The translations under genes were made by a program, and so were the position numbers. The notes beneath the pieces are model-generated. The model saw only the letters and a list, made by a program, of their open reading frames with translations. It searched no databases and was not told the origin of the DNA. 63,823 nt of DNA. Source: Haplomitrium mnioides (lineage: Eukaryota > Marchantiophyta > Haplomitriopsida > Calobryales). Shown one piece after another: positions 10,795-22,480 of this stretch (its first letter is position 1; the number at the start of each line of letters is the position of its first letter). The stretch covers positions 65,156-128,978 of the forward strand of contig JBNGIS010020676.1 of the NCBI GenBank assembly GCA_049999725.1, in the 5' to 3' direction.

Positions 10795-11742
10795 ATGGCA
10801 ACCAGGACCAGACAAGGAGAAAAGAATCAGCTAGAGGACTCAAAAAGTTGCGGATGCCCAGATTTCACAAAACTAGAAAAACTGGTTCATTCAGTGGAAA
10901 AACAACTCGACAAATAGAAAATTGAGTCATACACACAGATACAACACCTGAAGGAGTTCAATGAGGACACTTTGCAACGCCTATTGCTATTGGAGCTTCA
11001 ATGTGTTACACTATAGAGTCAACATGACGACTTGTGTTAAGATCTAGCAGACCTAGCGGATAAACACAAGTCTGACATGAAGACACTCAACATAGATATG
11101 GGGGAGAGCTGCACATATATGAGGAACACATGTACACCCCACTACGAAGCAACCAAAAGCAGACTCACCCATACAGAAAACCTATACCACATCTTGGAGA
11201 AAAGCCTACGTGACACAGGATTCCAACTGAGTACCCAGTCATGGACCAACGTTGTGAAGGGAACCACAAACCCTTTCTTAGTCTGAGCAACAGTTCAAGG
11301 GATACTGAAGGAAGAACAAGAGCTACATGGACACAAACTGAACCTTATTGTACACGGGGTAGCAGAACAACCAACTGAGAGTACTCATGAAACGATCCAA
11401 CAACAGATCTTACGATCATGCGACATCAAAGAAATACACTTAACATATCAGAGAATTGGCAAGCCCTCAAGTAAGAACGGACCAATCCTTGTTAAATTCC
11501 AGAATGCCAAAGACCAACTTGCTCTCATGAAATCCAAGAAAGCACTCAAAGGACAACCTCTATAGGTTTTTGAGAACTTGTCACTAGATAAAAAAAGAAA
11601 TCTCTCGACTGAAATCATGAAAATAAAAGAGGCATGGAAAGAGGGGAAACGGGTAGCGATCTGAGGAGGGAAGATGCAACTCCTGCCCCCTCCTGTCAAG
11701 ATTGAACTCCATCGAAAACTCCAACAATCTTTTCTGGCTTAA
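10795..11742 (+). pseudogene. LINE ORF1 (coiled coil plus RRM-like, Transposase_22 type)
   Basis: One uninterrupted frame from ATG 10,795 to TAA 11,740-11,742 (about 315 codons) with six internal stops but no frameshift. The N-terminal third looks like a charged coiled coil. The rest follows the L1-type ORF1 pattern: LNLIVHGVAE, then RIGKPSSKNGPILVKFQN, KKALKG, FENLSLDKKRNLS, and KEAWKEGKRVAI followed by GGKMQL. Such proteins bind LINE RNA and act as chaperones. The six stops lie near 10,915, 11,012, 11,038, 11,284, 11,562 and 11,661, and each could come from CAA, CAG or CGA by one C-to-T change. I found no ORF2 endonuclease or RT downstream, so the copy is cut. Confidence 0.72.
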
Positions 11743-12109
11743 TCAAAGTACAAAAATAGTTTGATCTTGATCTTAGTTTGAATGATTATAACTACGTCTC
11801 AATACTTTTTCCTATTATTATTATTATTAGACTTGTGTGTAGACTTCCAACCTTAGTTGGTTGGGGCTTTTACTTCTCTTGATACTAAGTAGTTGATGTC
11901 TTATGATGTTGTCATACAGTTTTTGTTTTCTTTACCACACTTCGGTGCGCGTGTGTACTTCTGGTTTTTATGGCCCTATGGCTGGCATTAGACCTTAAGG
12001 AAATTCTGATTTTGATTCTCAAGAATACTATGATTTCTTTGGTTGCCTACTCACAAGGGATCTCGGCCATAATCAAGAAGTTGATGGTGTGTTTGTATTT
12101 GGTAGGCCT
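11743..12109. other. no gene seen; junction between LINE and gypsy fragment
   Basis: AT-rich, with a short TTA run (11,814-11,828). The minus strand may still hold a few decayed codons after gypsy RNase H. No boundary, poly-A tail or target duplication was found. Confidence 0.4.
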
Positions 12110-13285
12110 ACCCTCCTTGATGTGCAACAATTCCTCATCATGGAATTATCATCCCCCTACCCCTCTTTGCTTAGCTGCCCCTTAATGTGGGGAAAGAAGT
12201 TAGCGTTGAGATGTTTCTTCCTTGGTTTTATTCTTACCTCAAAGTCAAACTCCTACAACATCAACATCTATCAAGCAATCCTCCTTGTGAGGTTGGCTTT
12301 GTTGACTATGCATTTAATGGCATTATGGTCATTATGGAACACCACCTTGTAGTGCAATAAGTAGTGTCAAACTTTTTCAGAGAATAGATTATCCTTAGTA
12401 CCTCTTGACTTGTGGGTTGGTAATTCCTTTTTGCTACTAACAATAGTTTGCTAGCAAAGTAGATAGAGTGATTCTTGCCTTGTTCATCCAATTGGCTCAA
12501 TACCTCCATTATACAAAACCTAGATGTGTTGGCTGTCCTATGAAACTTTGTAGCTGAGTTTGGTGGCAGCAAGATGGGTGCATTAGCTAGCCTATGCTTT
12601 AATTCATTGAAGTTGGATAGTTTAGCCTATGTGGGTTGGAAGTCAATACCTCTCTTTACCATATCTCTGAGGTGAAACACCATTAAGAAAACTTATACTA
12701 TGAATCTGCAGTCATAGCCCATACACCTTATGGATTATTGTACCTCATGCAAATTGTTGGAAAGACAACTCTCAACCAATTCTTGGCTCATTTCCCAAGA
12801 ATGTAGCCTCAGGAGAGTGTTACTTCAGCATAACATTCTTGCATACTACTTGCTTTGTCATAGACCAAAAAATATCTATAAATATCTTCAAAAAACTTCC
12901 TAAAGTAGTTATGAAACATGTTCATCATAAGCCATCGGAATGTCCTTGCGGCATCACAGAGTCCAAAAGGCATCATTTAAATAGCAAACACTTACCATTT
13001 AGTGGTAAAGGTTGTTTTGAGTTGGTCCTCTTCCCTACTACATACTTATCAATAACCTTGATAGCCATCCATGAAGCTATATGCTTTCTATCTAACCACT
13101 AGGTTTAGCACTTTGTCTATGAAAGACACAAGTAATGGTCCTCTTTTGTTGCAAGGTTTCAATTTTGGTTGTCTTGACATACACATATTTTGGTTTTCTA
13201 TCCTAGCTTGATTTCTTAGGCACTAACACTAGTGGGGACACCCACTCACTATTCAAGACAAGGTTAATGAGCCATGTATCCCATT
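12110..13285 (-). pseudogene. pol: Ty3/gypsy RT and RNase H, minus strand, heavily decayed
   Basis: Read on the minus strand from 13,285 downwards. RT starts with NLVLNSEWVSPLVLVPKKS (about 13,205-13,280), which closely matches element A. YSFMDGYQGY, REEDQLKTTFTTKW and MPFGLCDAARTF (near 12,960) follow. RNase H follows: SNFNELK (12,600), SQLDEQGKNHSIYFASKLL (12,440-12,510), HYLLHYKVVFHNDHNAIK (about 12,310-12,370) and EFDFEVRIKPRKK (about 12,220). Stops and indels are frequent. The YIDD-equivalent site reads DIYRYF, so the catalytic Asp pair is lost. This is an older relative of A in the opposite direction. Confidence 0.85.
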
Positions 13286-15257
13286 TGACTAATACAAGAG
13301 ACACATATATAAGCAAGTTTGGCTAGACCCATTTTTCAATTGTTGATCTACTTTTTCCTTGGCGATAACTTGCAAAACACCCACAAATACTCTCTATCTA
13401 AACAAAAAGTACAATTAGCGTCAACCTTTAGCTAGCAATCAACTTGTTAAATAAAACACTACCATGTCAATTATTCAGCTCAATGCATTCCACAACAATA
13501 TATTGATTCTTTGCACTTTCTTTCTCTATATACATCATCCTTAAAAATATGAGGGCTTTAGGGTTCCTATGACCTATCTTTCTCATCAATCACACAGCTT
13601 AAACCTTTATCATGCTGCTCAACCCTTCATACTAAATTGACTCCAAAGAGTAGATGTATCTTTTTGAGTATAATCACAAACTTATAGACTCGATCAATGT
13701 TGTTGCAATCAACCCATCTACAAACTTGACAACGACTTAGAACTAAAAAAAAAAACACAAGAACAAGAGCAGATCCAAATCAAAAACAAAGAAAGAGAGG
13801 AGCAAGAGAAGACCCTAGATGGAATTGGTGAGTTGTCTTATATGACTTCTTTAGCAATCGTGACGCTTCAGCAGTAATGGTTGTGACAATCTCAATGCTC
13901 TTTCTCTATGGCTGCATTGATAAGATAAACTAAGTCTAAAAAGCAATCAGTCACTTGCTCTTGATGGTGAACCTGGTTAAGCAAACCACAACTTCACTTG
14001 ATTTCAACATCATCTCACTCTTCCCTTGCTGACCAACTTGTAAACACATGTCTACTTCTTGTGATGGCTTCTTCTTTTAGGGAACAGGCTAGGACTGACC
14101 ACACATTCTAACATAGTAGAAAAAACCCAACCCCACATGACTTTTAAGAGATATATCTTAGTTAATGATTGTTGACCTTTGTCTAAAGATAATGACTTCC
14201 TTGGCTTTTCTAGTTCAGTTATTTGGCTATGCATAAAACAAATCTAAATCTACAAATGAAAATGCAATTACTACTGCCATTTTTTTATGACAAATCCTTG
14301 CTTCTACAATCCTTTTGGTGTCCACTTGCTTCATTTTGTCATTGATGTTGATCATTCTACTCCAAATATGGTTCAAAGTTTCTCTTATAGTTTCTTGATG
14401 AGAGACTTAGCATCCAACCAACTCTTGTCTAAGTTATCTATTTATTGCTCAATGCTCACATATTTTTTAGATGATTTTTTAATTGTTGTTAAAGTATAAA
14501 GAAAAGGCTTTATGGGACAATTTGGAGTAGAAAAGAATCATTGTAAATCTAATGTTTTTTTTTGCTAAATATTGGCAAAATTTAGAGGGTTGTAACCTTC
14601 TCCTTTCTCAACCATTTAAACCATGGCTTGTCTAAAAAACTAGCTTTTCTTAGCTTGTTTTAAGTAATCTTAGATGAGTTAAATAAGTAATTGTAGTGAA
14701 AATTATGATCATTAATATTTCAAAGAGTTTCTTTCAAATGCAATTGCAAATCTGACTACATATGCAACATCTGACAATCAAGTAGGTACAAACAAAATTT
14801 TTCTTTTCTAGATTCAAGAAAATACAACTAGCTTAGTGTTTTCCAAGTCATAAACATTTGATCTAATGGCACAAAAGGCAATTCAACAATATTTTTTTGT
14901 CATTATTTCCTCATGGTTACATTGCAATAGAAATGTGACTACATGATTTATGCCTTTGTGCAACTTTTTTAAGACTTGTTGCCTCTCTTAATAGTAGAAA
15001 ATTTAATACAAATAGCAATGTTTCTGTGAGTTTGTCATGTCACATTGATCTACAAATGCAACTTGATTTTTAATTGTGTACAATTGTATTTGCAATTGTG
15101 TGCAGTTTGAAAATCTGCCTCATATGCTCAAATGGATTTGCGGCAATGACATAGAAGGGTCAGTTTCTAGTAGTGCTCCGAAATGCAAAGTTTTTTATCA
15201 CAAATTCGCTACTTGCACACAACAATTACTTAAGAAGAGAGCATGCCTAGCATCCTT
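13286..15257. other. no recognised gene; probable decayed transposon sequence
   Basis: About 2 kb of AT-rich sequence. The minus strand upstream of the gypsy RT should hold its protease and gag, but I could recognise only scattered similarity, none strong enough to annotate. Short open frames (14,052-14,234 minus; 14,287-14,499 plus) match nothing I know. Confidence 0.4.
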
Positions 15258-16062
15258 TGTAAGTGTTTCATGATTTGCTTGATTTAGCCCTCTAGCTAGT
15301 TTCGATGAACTTTTAGAGATGGTGATGTGGCATCTTTGGGTTGTGCTACAAGGAACTCCTAGAGGTACAACATGGCAGCACCATAGGGCTTTTTAAAGAA
15401 AATTTGATTTTTGGCTCAAAGGAGTAGAAGTAGAGAAGTGTGTGTAACTACATACATAAGCATACAAAGAAAAAGTTAGTCGAGAGAAAAATTGCAAATA
15501 TGCAGCTGCTCCTTTTGTCCATTTGCAAGATGCTCAACAATTTCTTGATTCCAAGTGCTCACTCATTCAATTGCTCACAGTGTTAACAGTTTGAGCGCTT
15601 ATTGTTTTCAATGAATTTCTATTATTATAGCTTGTATACAATTCATGAAAAGAGCCTATTTGAGAGATCTTCATTTTTGTACAAGTTTGAGTGGCATTGC
15701 ATTTGTTTGACATACTTTGTTTTGTGTTTTCTATCTACATGTGATTGAGATGATTGAAGGCCATAAGGAAATATGCAAGAGGAGAAGCTCTATGTTTCCT
15801 TTCTACACACAATTGATTATCAAGAGGAGATACACAAGAGTAGAAGCTCTAAGTTTTCTTATTTTTCTACAATTGAGCATTGAGCATGTGGTAGATATGC
15901 AAAGCTTACTTGTGCTTATTTAAGTATACCGTATTCAATAAGAAGGTGAGCTAACTCTCTTTATTTAAGTATGCTCTAATCAACAAAGAGGTGCCTTCAT
16001 CTCAATAGTGCATAGTCTATATATAACCTATTGTGCTTTGATTTTGTTTTAATATTCCAACA
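15258..16062 (+). repeat. 5' LTR of the copia element
   Basis: It aligns with 19,168-19,877 over its length: both start TGTAA(A/G)TG and run into TGATTTGCTTGATTTAG, share ACACAAGAGTAGAAG and GCAAAGCTTACTTGTG-like segments, and end in ...CAACA. The left copy is about 95 bases longer. The boundaries rest on alignment by eye. Confidence 0.75.
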
Positions 16063-16379
16063 AGCTATATGCATATGAAAAGTGAATAAAACAAGCATTG
16101 GCAACTCGCATATGTATTTTGTAATGAATTTTGAAGTATCTAACTTCTTGGATTGTACAACAAAGATATTGTTAAATCATTGAGCTTGAAAGACTATGGA
16201 AATACATGAATGATGAATTTCTTAAGCTCAATGGTAAGGCTGCTCATAAAGAGAAGATTAAAATATGAATGGAAGAAAATAGACATGCTCTGATCATACA
16301 TATGCTTCGATGAGAAGCAATTTACCTAAGTAGGAGCTTCACTACCTTAAGTAAGATTTGAAGAGGAAGATAATATGGA

Positions 16380-16760
16380 TGACCATACTGCCAAGGTAAG
16401 GATTCAAGTAAAGAAAATACTATCTTTCAACTCATGGTAAAAGGAGAAAATTTTTGTTTAAATTATACTAGCAAGCTTAATTGAGTCATATAATGTATTG
16501 TTGCCCTCATTGGAGAGTAATATGAGTACATTAACATTGGATGCAACATCTCTCAAGCTCTTATTTGAAGGAACCATAAGAAAAAAAACATGAGAGAGTG
16601 TGTGAGCAAAGTTTAATCTTGTATACAAGACCAAAAAAAAAACCAAGAAATTTCAAGGTGCAAAGTTTTAGAGTGAGAGAAACCCAACAACTAAATTTTT
16701 TTTCTATTGTAACAAGATTTTCCACATTGCAAGAACCTACTCTTAAAAAAAAGAATAAAA
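16380..16760 (+). pseudogene. gag: copia gag fragment
   Basis: The frame reads LIESYNVLLPSLESNMSTLTL and LLFEGTIRKKT, matching the copia gag stretch in which a SLP-x-SY-x-LESR segment precedes the Leu-rich helix and an RRK. A degraded knuckle (CNKIFHIARTYS) follows near 16,710-16,745 with its Cys pattern broken. Stops interrupt the reading. Copia gag forms the particle shell. Confidence 0.7.
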
Positions 16761-16899
16761 AGAGGACATTGTCATAGGGTGATGAAGAAAAGTAGACAAA
16801 AGAGCAAGCCAATATTGTTGAAGAGGAGGAGTAAGATGATAACATTGTGGAGGTTTTCGGAGAAATGGCATAAGCTCTAGATTGAATTATCAAGCATCC

Positions 16900-17830
16900 T
16901 TGAAGAGAGTGCCCATTAATGGCATGAAAGGCTTGGACATTTTGAACTCAAGAAATGAACACCTCAAGGAGAGAGGCATGGTATCTATACTAGACTATCC
17001 AAAAAATAGGAGTTTGGACTTGGGTGTTGAATGCACCATGTAAACAAAGTTAAGATTTGTTCACTCAAACATTTTGTGGACCAATGAATATGCCTCCCAT
17101 TGGAGGTGCAATATTAAATTTTCTCTTTATTGATTGCTTAACAAAAAATATTTGTCTATGTGATGAAGTCAAAAAGTGAGTGCCTTTCTAAATTTTGTAG
17201 TTCTAGTGCTCAAGTTGACAACAAGCTAGAAACTATGGTGAAATTTCTCTACTCTCATAGAGAGAGGAGTATATGTCCAAGGAGTTAGGCTTTCTAAAAA
17301 TGTATGAGATCAAGTATCAACTTACTACAAAGGTAGTATCTTAATTGGACAATCAAAAGTGTGGCAAAACGGATGAATAGAACTTTCATATAGAATGCAA
17401 GAGGCATCTTCAATGCAAGAATCATCTAGAAGTTTTTTTTTGGAAGAGGAGGTAAAAGCATGAGTCTAATTTAGAGATCACCACCCTACTAAGGTTGTTA
17501 ACAACATGAAACTAGAGGAAGTGTTGTTAGATAGAGAAGTCTTATGCCTCACATCTCACAATTTTTGGCTTTGTTGCATAAACATTAGTTTCTAAAAGAG
17601 CATATAAGAATGATGGATACCACAACAATCAAGTGTGTGTTTTTTGATATTGGAAGAAATTTTAAGATATGCAAGTTTTTCAAATAATGAAACAAAAGAA
17701 ATCATCAAGAGTCATGATGTGGTGTTTGATGAGAGATTTCCAAAAGATCTCACAAGTTCACCTATGATTGGCACACAAAAAGGTTGGTGGATCTCTAAAA
17801 GAAAGGAGAACGTAGTGGAGTACACAAAAT
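16900..17830 (+). pseudogene. pol: copia integrase fragment
   Basis: It begins with a WHERLGH-like GAG-pre-integrase segment (near 16,920) and NRSLDLGVEC. The core reads FVYVMKSKSE, then VKFLYSHREGGVY where copia has the LRSDNGGEY motif; that catalytic Asp is not visible. It continues to a SHDVVFDE motif (near 17,714-17,737), a hallmark of the end of the copia integrase region. Several frameshifts and stops. Confidence 0.75.
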
Positions 17831-18199
17831 GACATGCTAAGCAACTCAAATTTTGGGACAATAACTGAAATTAAAAAAAGGGATAATTTTTAAAGTAGAA
17901 GCACCAATGGAAAATAAGAGAACACATGTGGATAGGGAAAATATTGAGTGAAGATGCTCTCAAAGAATGAGCTAGAACCTAGTACAATTGAGCCTATATA
18001 AGCAAGAAGCATTCTCAATCAATATGGCCATGGCAGATGATCCACTAACACTCAAAGAAATGTTTTCTAGGGAAGACTCCCATGAGTAGGAGAAGCCTTC
18101 AAGCAAGTAGGGGAAAGTTGGTGCTAAATGCTAAGGAGAGGTCTAAAGGTTCTAAGCAAAGATCACAATATACACTATTTAATGGCCATTGCATCACAA

Positions 18200-18600
18200 A
18201 CGGATTAGAAGTTCCATAAAAGGGATAAGAATGCAACTTTCCTCAAAGGAGATCTCAAGGAGGAAATCTACAAGGTGCAATTTGAGGGGTGTGAGGCACC
18301 TTATAAAGAAGACAAGATATCTCTCATTAGAAAGTTTCTATGAATTGGTGCAATCTTGAAGAGCATGGTATGAGATGATGGACCAGTACTTACAAAATAA
18401 AGGACCTTCTAGATGCACATCTATTCACAACATGTACTTCTTAGAGAAAGAGTCTATCTTCATAACTACCATACATGTTGATAATCTTGTGTTGTTTAGT
18501 GATAAGCTCAAATTGTTGCGCAATGTGAAGTATAGTCAACGACAAGTATTTGAGATAGTAGATCATATTCTCGGGATACTATATACATGATTAGGTAGAG
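18200..18600 (+). pseudogene. pol: copia RT fragment
   Basis: GDLKEEIYKVQFEG (copia: FLxGxLxExVYMxQPxGF) near 18,250, KISLIRKFL, and then a readable frame at 18,375-18,590 with TIHVDNLVLFSDKLKL where copia RT has YVDDLLL. The second catalytic Asp is Asn. The 5' half of RT is missing or unreadable. Confidence 0.75.
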
Positions 18601-18779
18601 GAATGTAAGGAGCATTCAACTAAGTCAGCTAAGGGTAGTAAGAAAAAAAGAGATGGCAAATGTTTCATACATATGAGAAGCTGAGAAACTCATGCATGTT
18701 ATGCTGAAAACAATACTAGATATTGCCTATGCAGTACGAGTTGTCTCAAGGAAGAAAAGATGATGGAGAGTCTACATCT

Positions 18780-18960
18780 TGGCATGCTTGTTTATATAAG
18801 AGGAGGTTCAGTAAGCTGGAGTAGTAAAAAGTAGAATATTACTTCTATATCGTCAACAAAAGCTAAGTACATGGCATTGGCACATGTCTATAAAGGAATT
18901 GTGTAGATTTACAAGTTCTTTCATAAAATTGAAGTCAAGTAAAGCACTCAAATAGTCATT
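18780..18960 (+). pseudogene. pol: copia RNase H fragment
   Basis: GGSVSWSSKK followed by SISSTKAKYMALA (copia: ISWxSKKQ...LSSTEAEY). Lys replaces the conserved Glu of EAEY, so the enzyme would be inactive. It lies about 210 bases before the 3' LTR, as expected. Confidence 0.75.
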
Positions 18961-19167
18961 GAGATGCAATTTTATAGAGCATGTGATAAGGCATTAGACA
19001 TGCTGACCAAAGCATTGAAAAGAAACAAACTTGAAGATTTTTTATATGCTTAGTGTCAAAATGATTCATTGAGTGGAAACGTTTGGAAATTGATGAAGTA
19101 GCACACAATTTTGTTGATGAAATAAACAAGTTTGTGAGTGGCAGAGGAGATCTTGCTCGAGGTTCTT

Positions 19168-19877
19168 TGTAAATGTTTTTTGATTTGCTTGATTTAGTTT
19201 TTTACGTAGTTAAAAGGCGCTTTTAGAGAAGGTAATGTAGTAGCTTTGGATTGTGCCATGTAGAAGCTCCAAGAGATGTCACATGGAAGCACCACAAGGC
19301 TTTCTAAAGGAAATTGATATTTGGTTCAAAGGAGAGGAGCAAAGAGGCATGTAATTATCTACACATGCATGCCAGAAAAAACCAATTGGGGGAGAAATTG
19401 CAAATGTAGAGCTGCTCTTTAGTATCTACTTGATTCCAAGCAATGACCTATTTAATTGCCAATAGTATTTAGAAGCCTATGTACCTATTGTTTTCTATGA
19501 CCTTCCTAGTATTGTAATGTGTATATAATTCATGAGAATAGTCTATTTGAAACATCCTTACTTTGCACCAATTTTAGTGGTGTCACATCATTTTTGCCAT
19601 ACTTTTCTTTTTATTTCATGTCTACATATGATTGAGTATCAGGAGGAGAGACACAAGAGAAAAAGCCCTTATCTACATACAATTGAGTACTATGAGGAGA
19701 GACACAAGAGTAGAAGTTGCATGTTTCATTGTATGCATACAACTAAGTACAATGTAGATATACAAAGCTTACTTGTGAGTATTTAAGTATACTCTACTCA
19801 ACAAAGAGGCAGGTTCATCTCAAAATTGTATAGTTTGTGTATAGCATGCTTTGTTGAGTTTTGTTATGATGGCAACA
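19168..19877 (+). repeat. 3' LTR of the copia element
   Basis: Partner of 15,258-16,062. A purine-rich GTGGCAGAGGAGAT lies just upstream (about 19,138-19,151) and may be the old polypurine tract. The ends are approximate. Confidence 0.75.
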
Positions 19878-20299
19878 AAGAGCTCACACATTTTTGACTT
19901 GGTGGCAAAAAACTATTCCTAAATTTAGGTTGAATAGAGAGTTGGTACAAGTAATGAGAGTCACATGGTCTTAGTTTTCAATATGATTTTGGAGCGTGGA
20001 AGTCATTTTGTCAAAGTGTTGATGTAACAATTGTTTGCGACAAGCCTTGGCTTTTTCTACATTACTTGGTGCTTGAAAAGGTGTGTTCCCCAACATAGTG
20101 TTGCAAACAACTATGTGAAAAGACCTTGATGACCTTGCATAATCGCATCTAGTGTATAATGAATTCTGGTGTGGGACGGAAAAAATGGATGTTATATACC
20201 AGCACAATGACTTATAACTGACATGAGCTAAGTCAAATAAGGCGTTGTAATATCAGCTACATTATAGAGTTGTGTGGCTAAACTTTTGTTCTTACAAGC
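19878..20299. other. no gene seen
   Basis: Sequence between the copia 3' LTR and the gypsy integrase. The minus strand may hold the decayed C-terminal end of that integrase, but no motif can be named. Confidence 0.4.
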
Positions 20300-20830
20300 C
20301 ATTCTAACTTGGCTAGCAAATGTTGAAAGGAATTGAATGAGCCTTATCTAGGATGGAATGTATTGTATCTTGTGGTGGCTTTAAAGTTGTATGATATGCT
20401 CTTAAAGCAAAAGGTAGTTGTTCATCTGTATCTCTGCAATAGTTTTTGTAGAGATTGCATTGAGGACAATTAGCTTGGGGATGGTATGGAGAAAATATGG
20501 GATGGTGTATAAAGAGCATAAGGTGGTAAATCCCAATATCACTTGACTAGGGAAGTGTGGCCAATAAGGACTCACCAACTCAATTTGGCATTGAAAATGA
20601 GTGAGCACTGCAAATAGAGAAAATAAGTTACTACAATGGCAATATCCATTGAAAGAACAATAACCTCTACTGATTTTGTAATGTAATTCATAGCAACTAA
20701 AATGCATTTGTGGAGGCGTATATAAGATTGTGGAATAATGGGTCTTAGAAAATAAAAACCCTATTTTCAAAAGTTGAAGGTGAGAATATAGGGACAAGAG
20801 GCATTTCATTTGTCATTTGGGTTTTCATGT
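20300..20830 (-). pseudogene. pol: Ty3/gypsy integrase fragment, minus strand
   Basis: Read downwards from 20,830. A core beginning (NYITKSVEVIV, compare NYATKWVEARA in element A), VLTHFQCQIELVS, FSPYHPQANCPQCN (gypsy: PYHPQxNGQVE) near 20,455-20,500 and PFALRAYHTT near 20,370-20,400 are all readable, with several stops and shifts. It cannot be the downstream part of the minus-strand RT at 12-13 kb, because integrase must follow RT and here it lies upstream. It is therefore a separate element. Confidence 0.75.
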
Positions 20831-21459
20831 ATGTCGACAAATATCATGTAAATAATCGTAGTTGCCACAATATGAATACTAGATTGTGATAAATAAGAGA
20901 AGTGGTGCAATGCTTGAAAATGGTAATGACTACCAAATGAGATGGAATGTTTGAAAGTAGTAGTGACTTCCAAAGAGGGTTTAGAAGTGAGATAAGGTTG
21001 CTTCTATGTTGAAAAACGCAATAAGGTTATTTTTAGGCTTGGAAGTTGGAGTAACTTGTAAATGAAGAAAACTAACTGACACGTAAAAATAGAAGAACCA
21101 CAATAGCTACCTCTTCATTACAGAATTCAGCTTAATTTGTTTGAGATTTTGCTTGTGTTCTCTTTGGTATTTGTCTAGCTTGGCATTTGGTTGCTTTAGT
21201 GATTAATTATCTTGACATTCAATTTTTTCTTATTCTCTTTGAGTTTGTGTTGGAATTCTTATGTATTGATATCATAGCCAATCATTCTTTTTATTGTAAA
21301 TTATATGGAGAATCTAGAAAAAAATAGAGTGGTGATTCAAAAAATGCAACAAAAAATTGAACATCTTTGTTGGATATTAGAAATTTGAATACAAAAAATG
21401 GAATAAATGCTCTTTAGAAAAGAAGAAACCCATGTGTCTTTTCTAAAGCCAAAATAAAA
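20831..21459. other. no gene seen
   Basis: AT-rich sequence between integrase (minus) and gag (plus). A coiled-coil-like start (MENLEKN near 21,307) may be the N-terminal end of the gag that follows. Confidence 0.4.
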
Positions 21460-22112
21460 TGACAAAAAGACAATTCCAAACATAGTTAAGAATTTCTCAT
21501 TTGAATGCGAACAATATTTTGAAGTTAATAGCATAAGAGAAGATGGTTAGTGAATATGTTTTTGTAGCAAGTCAATTAGATAAAGTTGCAAAGACTTTGT
21601 GGGGATATCAAATTGAACAAGCATAATATGGATTTATTGCTTCAATTAATTCTATGGTTGAGTTTGAAGCTATAATAATTTCAAGATTTATGGTTCTAAA
21701 TTCTCCAAAGGTAGTAAGAGATTGTCTTGGTGAATTGATGCAATAAAAAGTTATGATGCCCAATTTTAGAATATTATCATGCAATTTCTGGATATAAAAT
21801 AAGGTTAAACACTTGATCTTTTTTGTTTGGAGATCAAGGCCCCACACTAAGATGGAAATGACAGTGAGAGTAACCCATGTGCATGGCTAAGTGGTTTCAT
21901 TGGTTGCCTTCCACCACATAAGTTAGGCACATCCTCAACTAGTTTTACCAATTTTGCGTATTACCCACAAGTCAGGCTTTGCATATGAATATTGATGCAA
22001 AGTGACAAACACTTATTGATGTGGAGCTGAAAAATCTACTCCAAAATGAAGGATGTTTTTATTGTTAGCAATTTGGTCATTGGATTACCAATTACCTTTG
22101 TTGTTGAGGTCA
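21460..22112 (+). pseudogene. gag: Ty3/gypsy gag with zinc knuckle, decayed
   Basis: Segments match gypsy gag: FECEQYFEVNSI; VASQLDKVAKTLWGYQIEQA; VRDCLGELMQ; the spacing is that of the Retrotrans_gag domain. Near 22,060-22,105 a knuckle reads CFYC, then a stop, then QFGHWITNY, so the last Cys is Tyr. Stops include CAG-to-TAG-like cases. The pol that should follow was not found downstream. Confidence 0.7.
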
Positions 22113-22480
22113 ACTCACTAAATTATCCAAGTATCAATGATGGAATAAGAGAGCCAAGAAAACAACAAATCTCAATAAGAATAGACAAGCAACTTAATGA
22201 GAGCTTCACGAACTCTAATGGAATTCAAAGCTTGTAAAGTTCTCAAAGAACCTTTGGCTTTAGGCTTTTGGCCATTCACCATTCCAAAGTTTTCCTATTG
22301 CATCTTTCAAAGCTCTCTACTGCAAAAGACCAATTGAAACTAGTTATTCTAAGAAGTGACAATTTTCTCAAGAATAAACTTTGGTTTTATTTCCAAAGTC
22401 TCTAAGACTAACTCTCACTTTAAGTTTTGGGATGAAACCATCCCACTCGCCATATACATTTTATGCCAATACTCGACCTT
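22113..22480. other. no gene recognised
   Basis: A short open frame continues past the knuckle to 22,237 (PRKQQISIRIDKQLN). It may be the gag-protease linker. Nothing else is recognised. Confidence 0.35.

Larger units (their letters stand above)
15258..19877 (+). mobile_element. Ty1/copia LTR retrotransposon, decayed, both LTRs present
   Basis: Two diverged direct repeats of roughly 0.7-0.8 kb enclose, in copia order, gag, integrase, RT and RNase H remnants. Integrase before RT separates it from gypsy. All domains carry stops and frameshifts, and the LTRs differ by many substitutions and indels, so it is old. No matching 5-bp target duplication is visible, so both outer ends are approximate. 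It lies among minus-strand gypsy fragments. Confidence 0.85.

Noticed and set aside
15258-19877. Target duplication of the copia element
   Set aside because: The five bases before the left end and after the right end do not match at the boundaries I chose. The ends are uncertain.
12110-20830. A single minus-strand gypsy element split by the copia insertion
   Set aside because: On the minus strand integrase (20.3-20.8 kb) would precede RT (12.1-13.3 kb), the wrong order for gypsy. Two elements are more likely.
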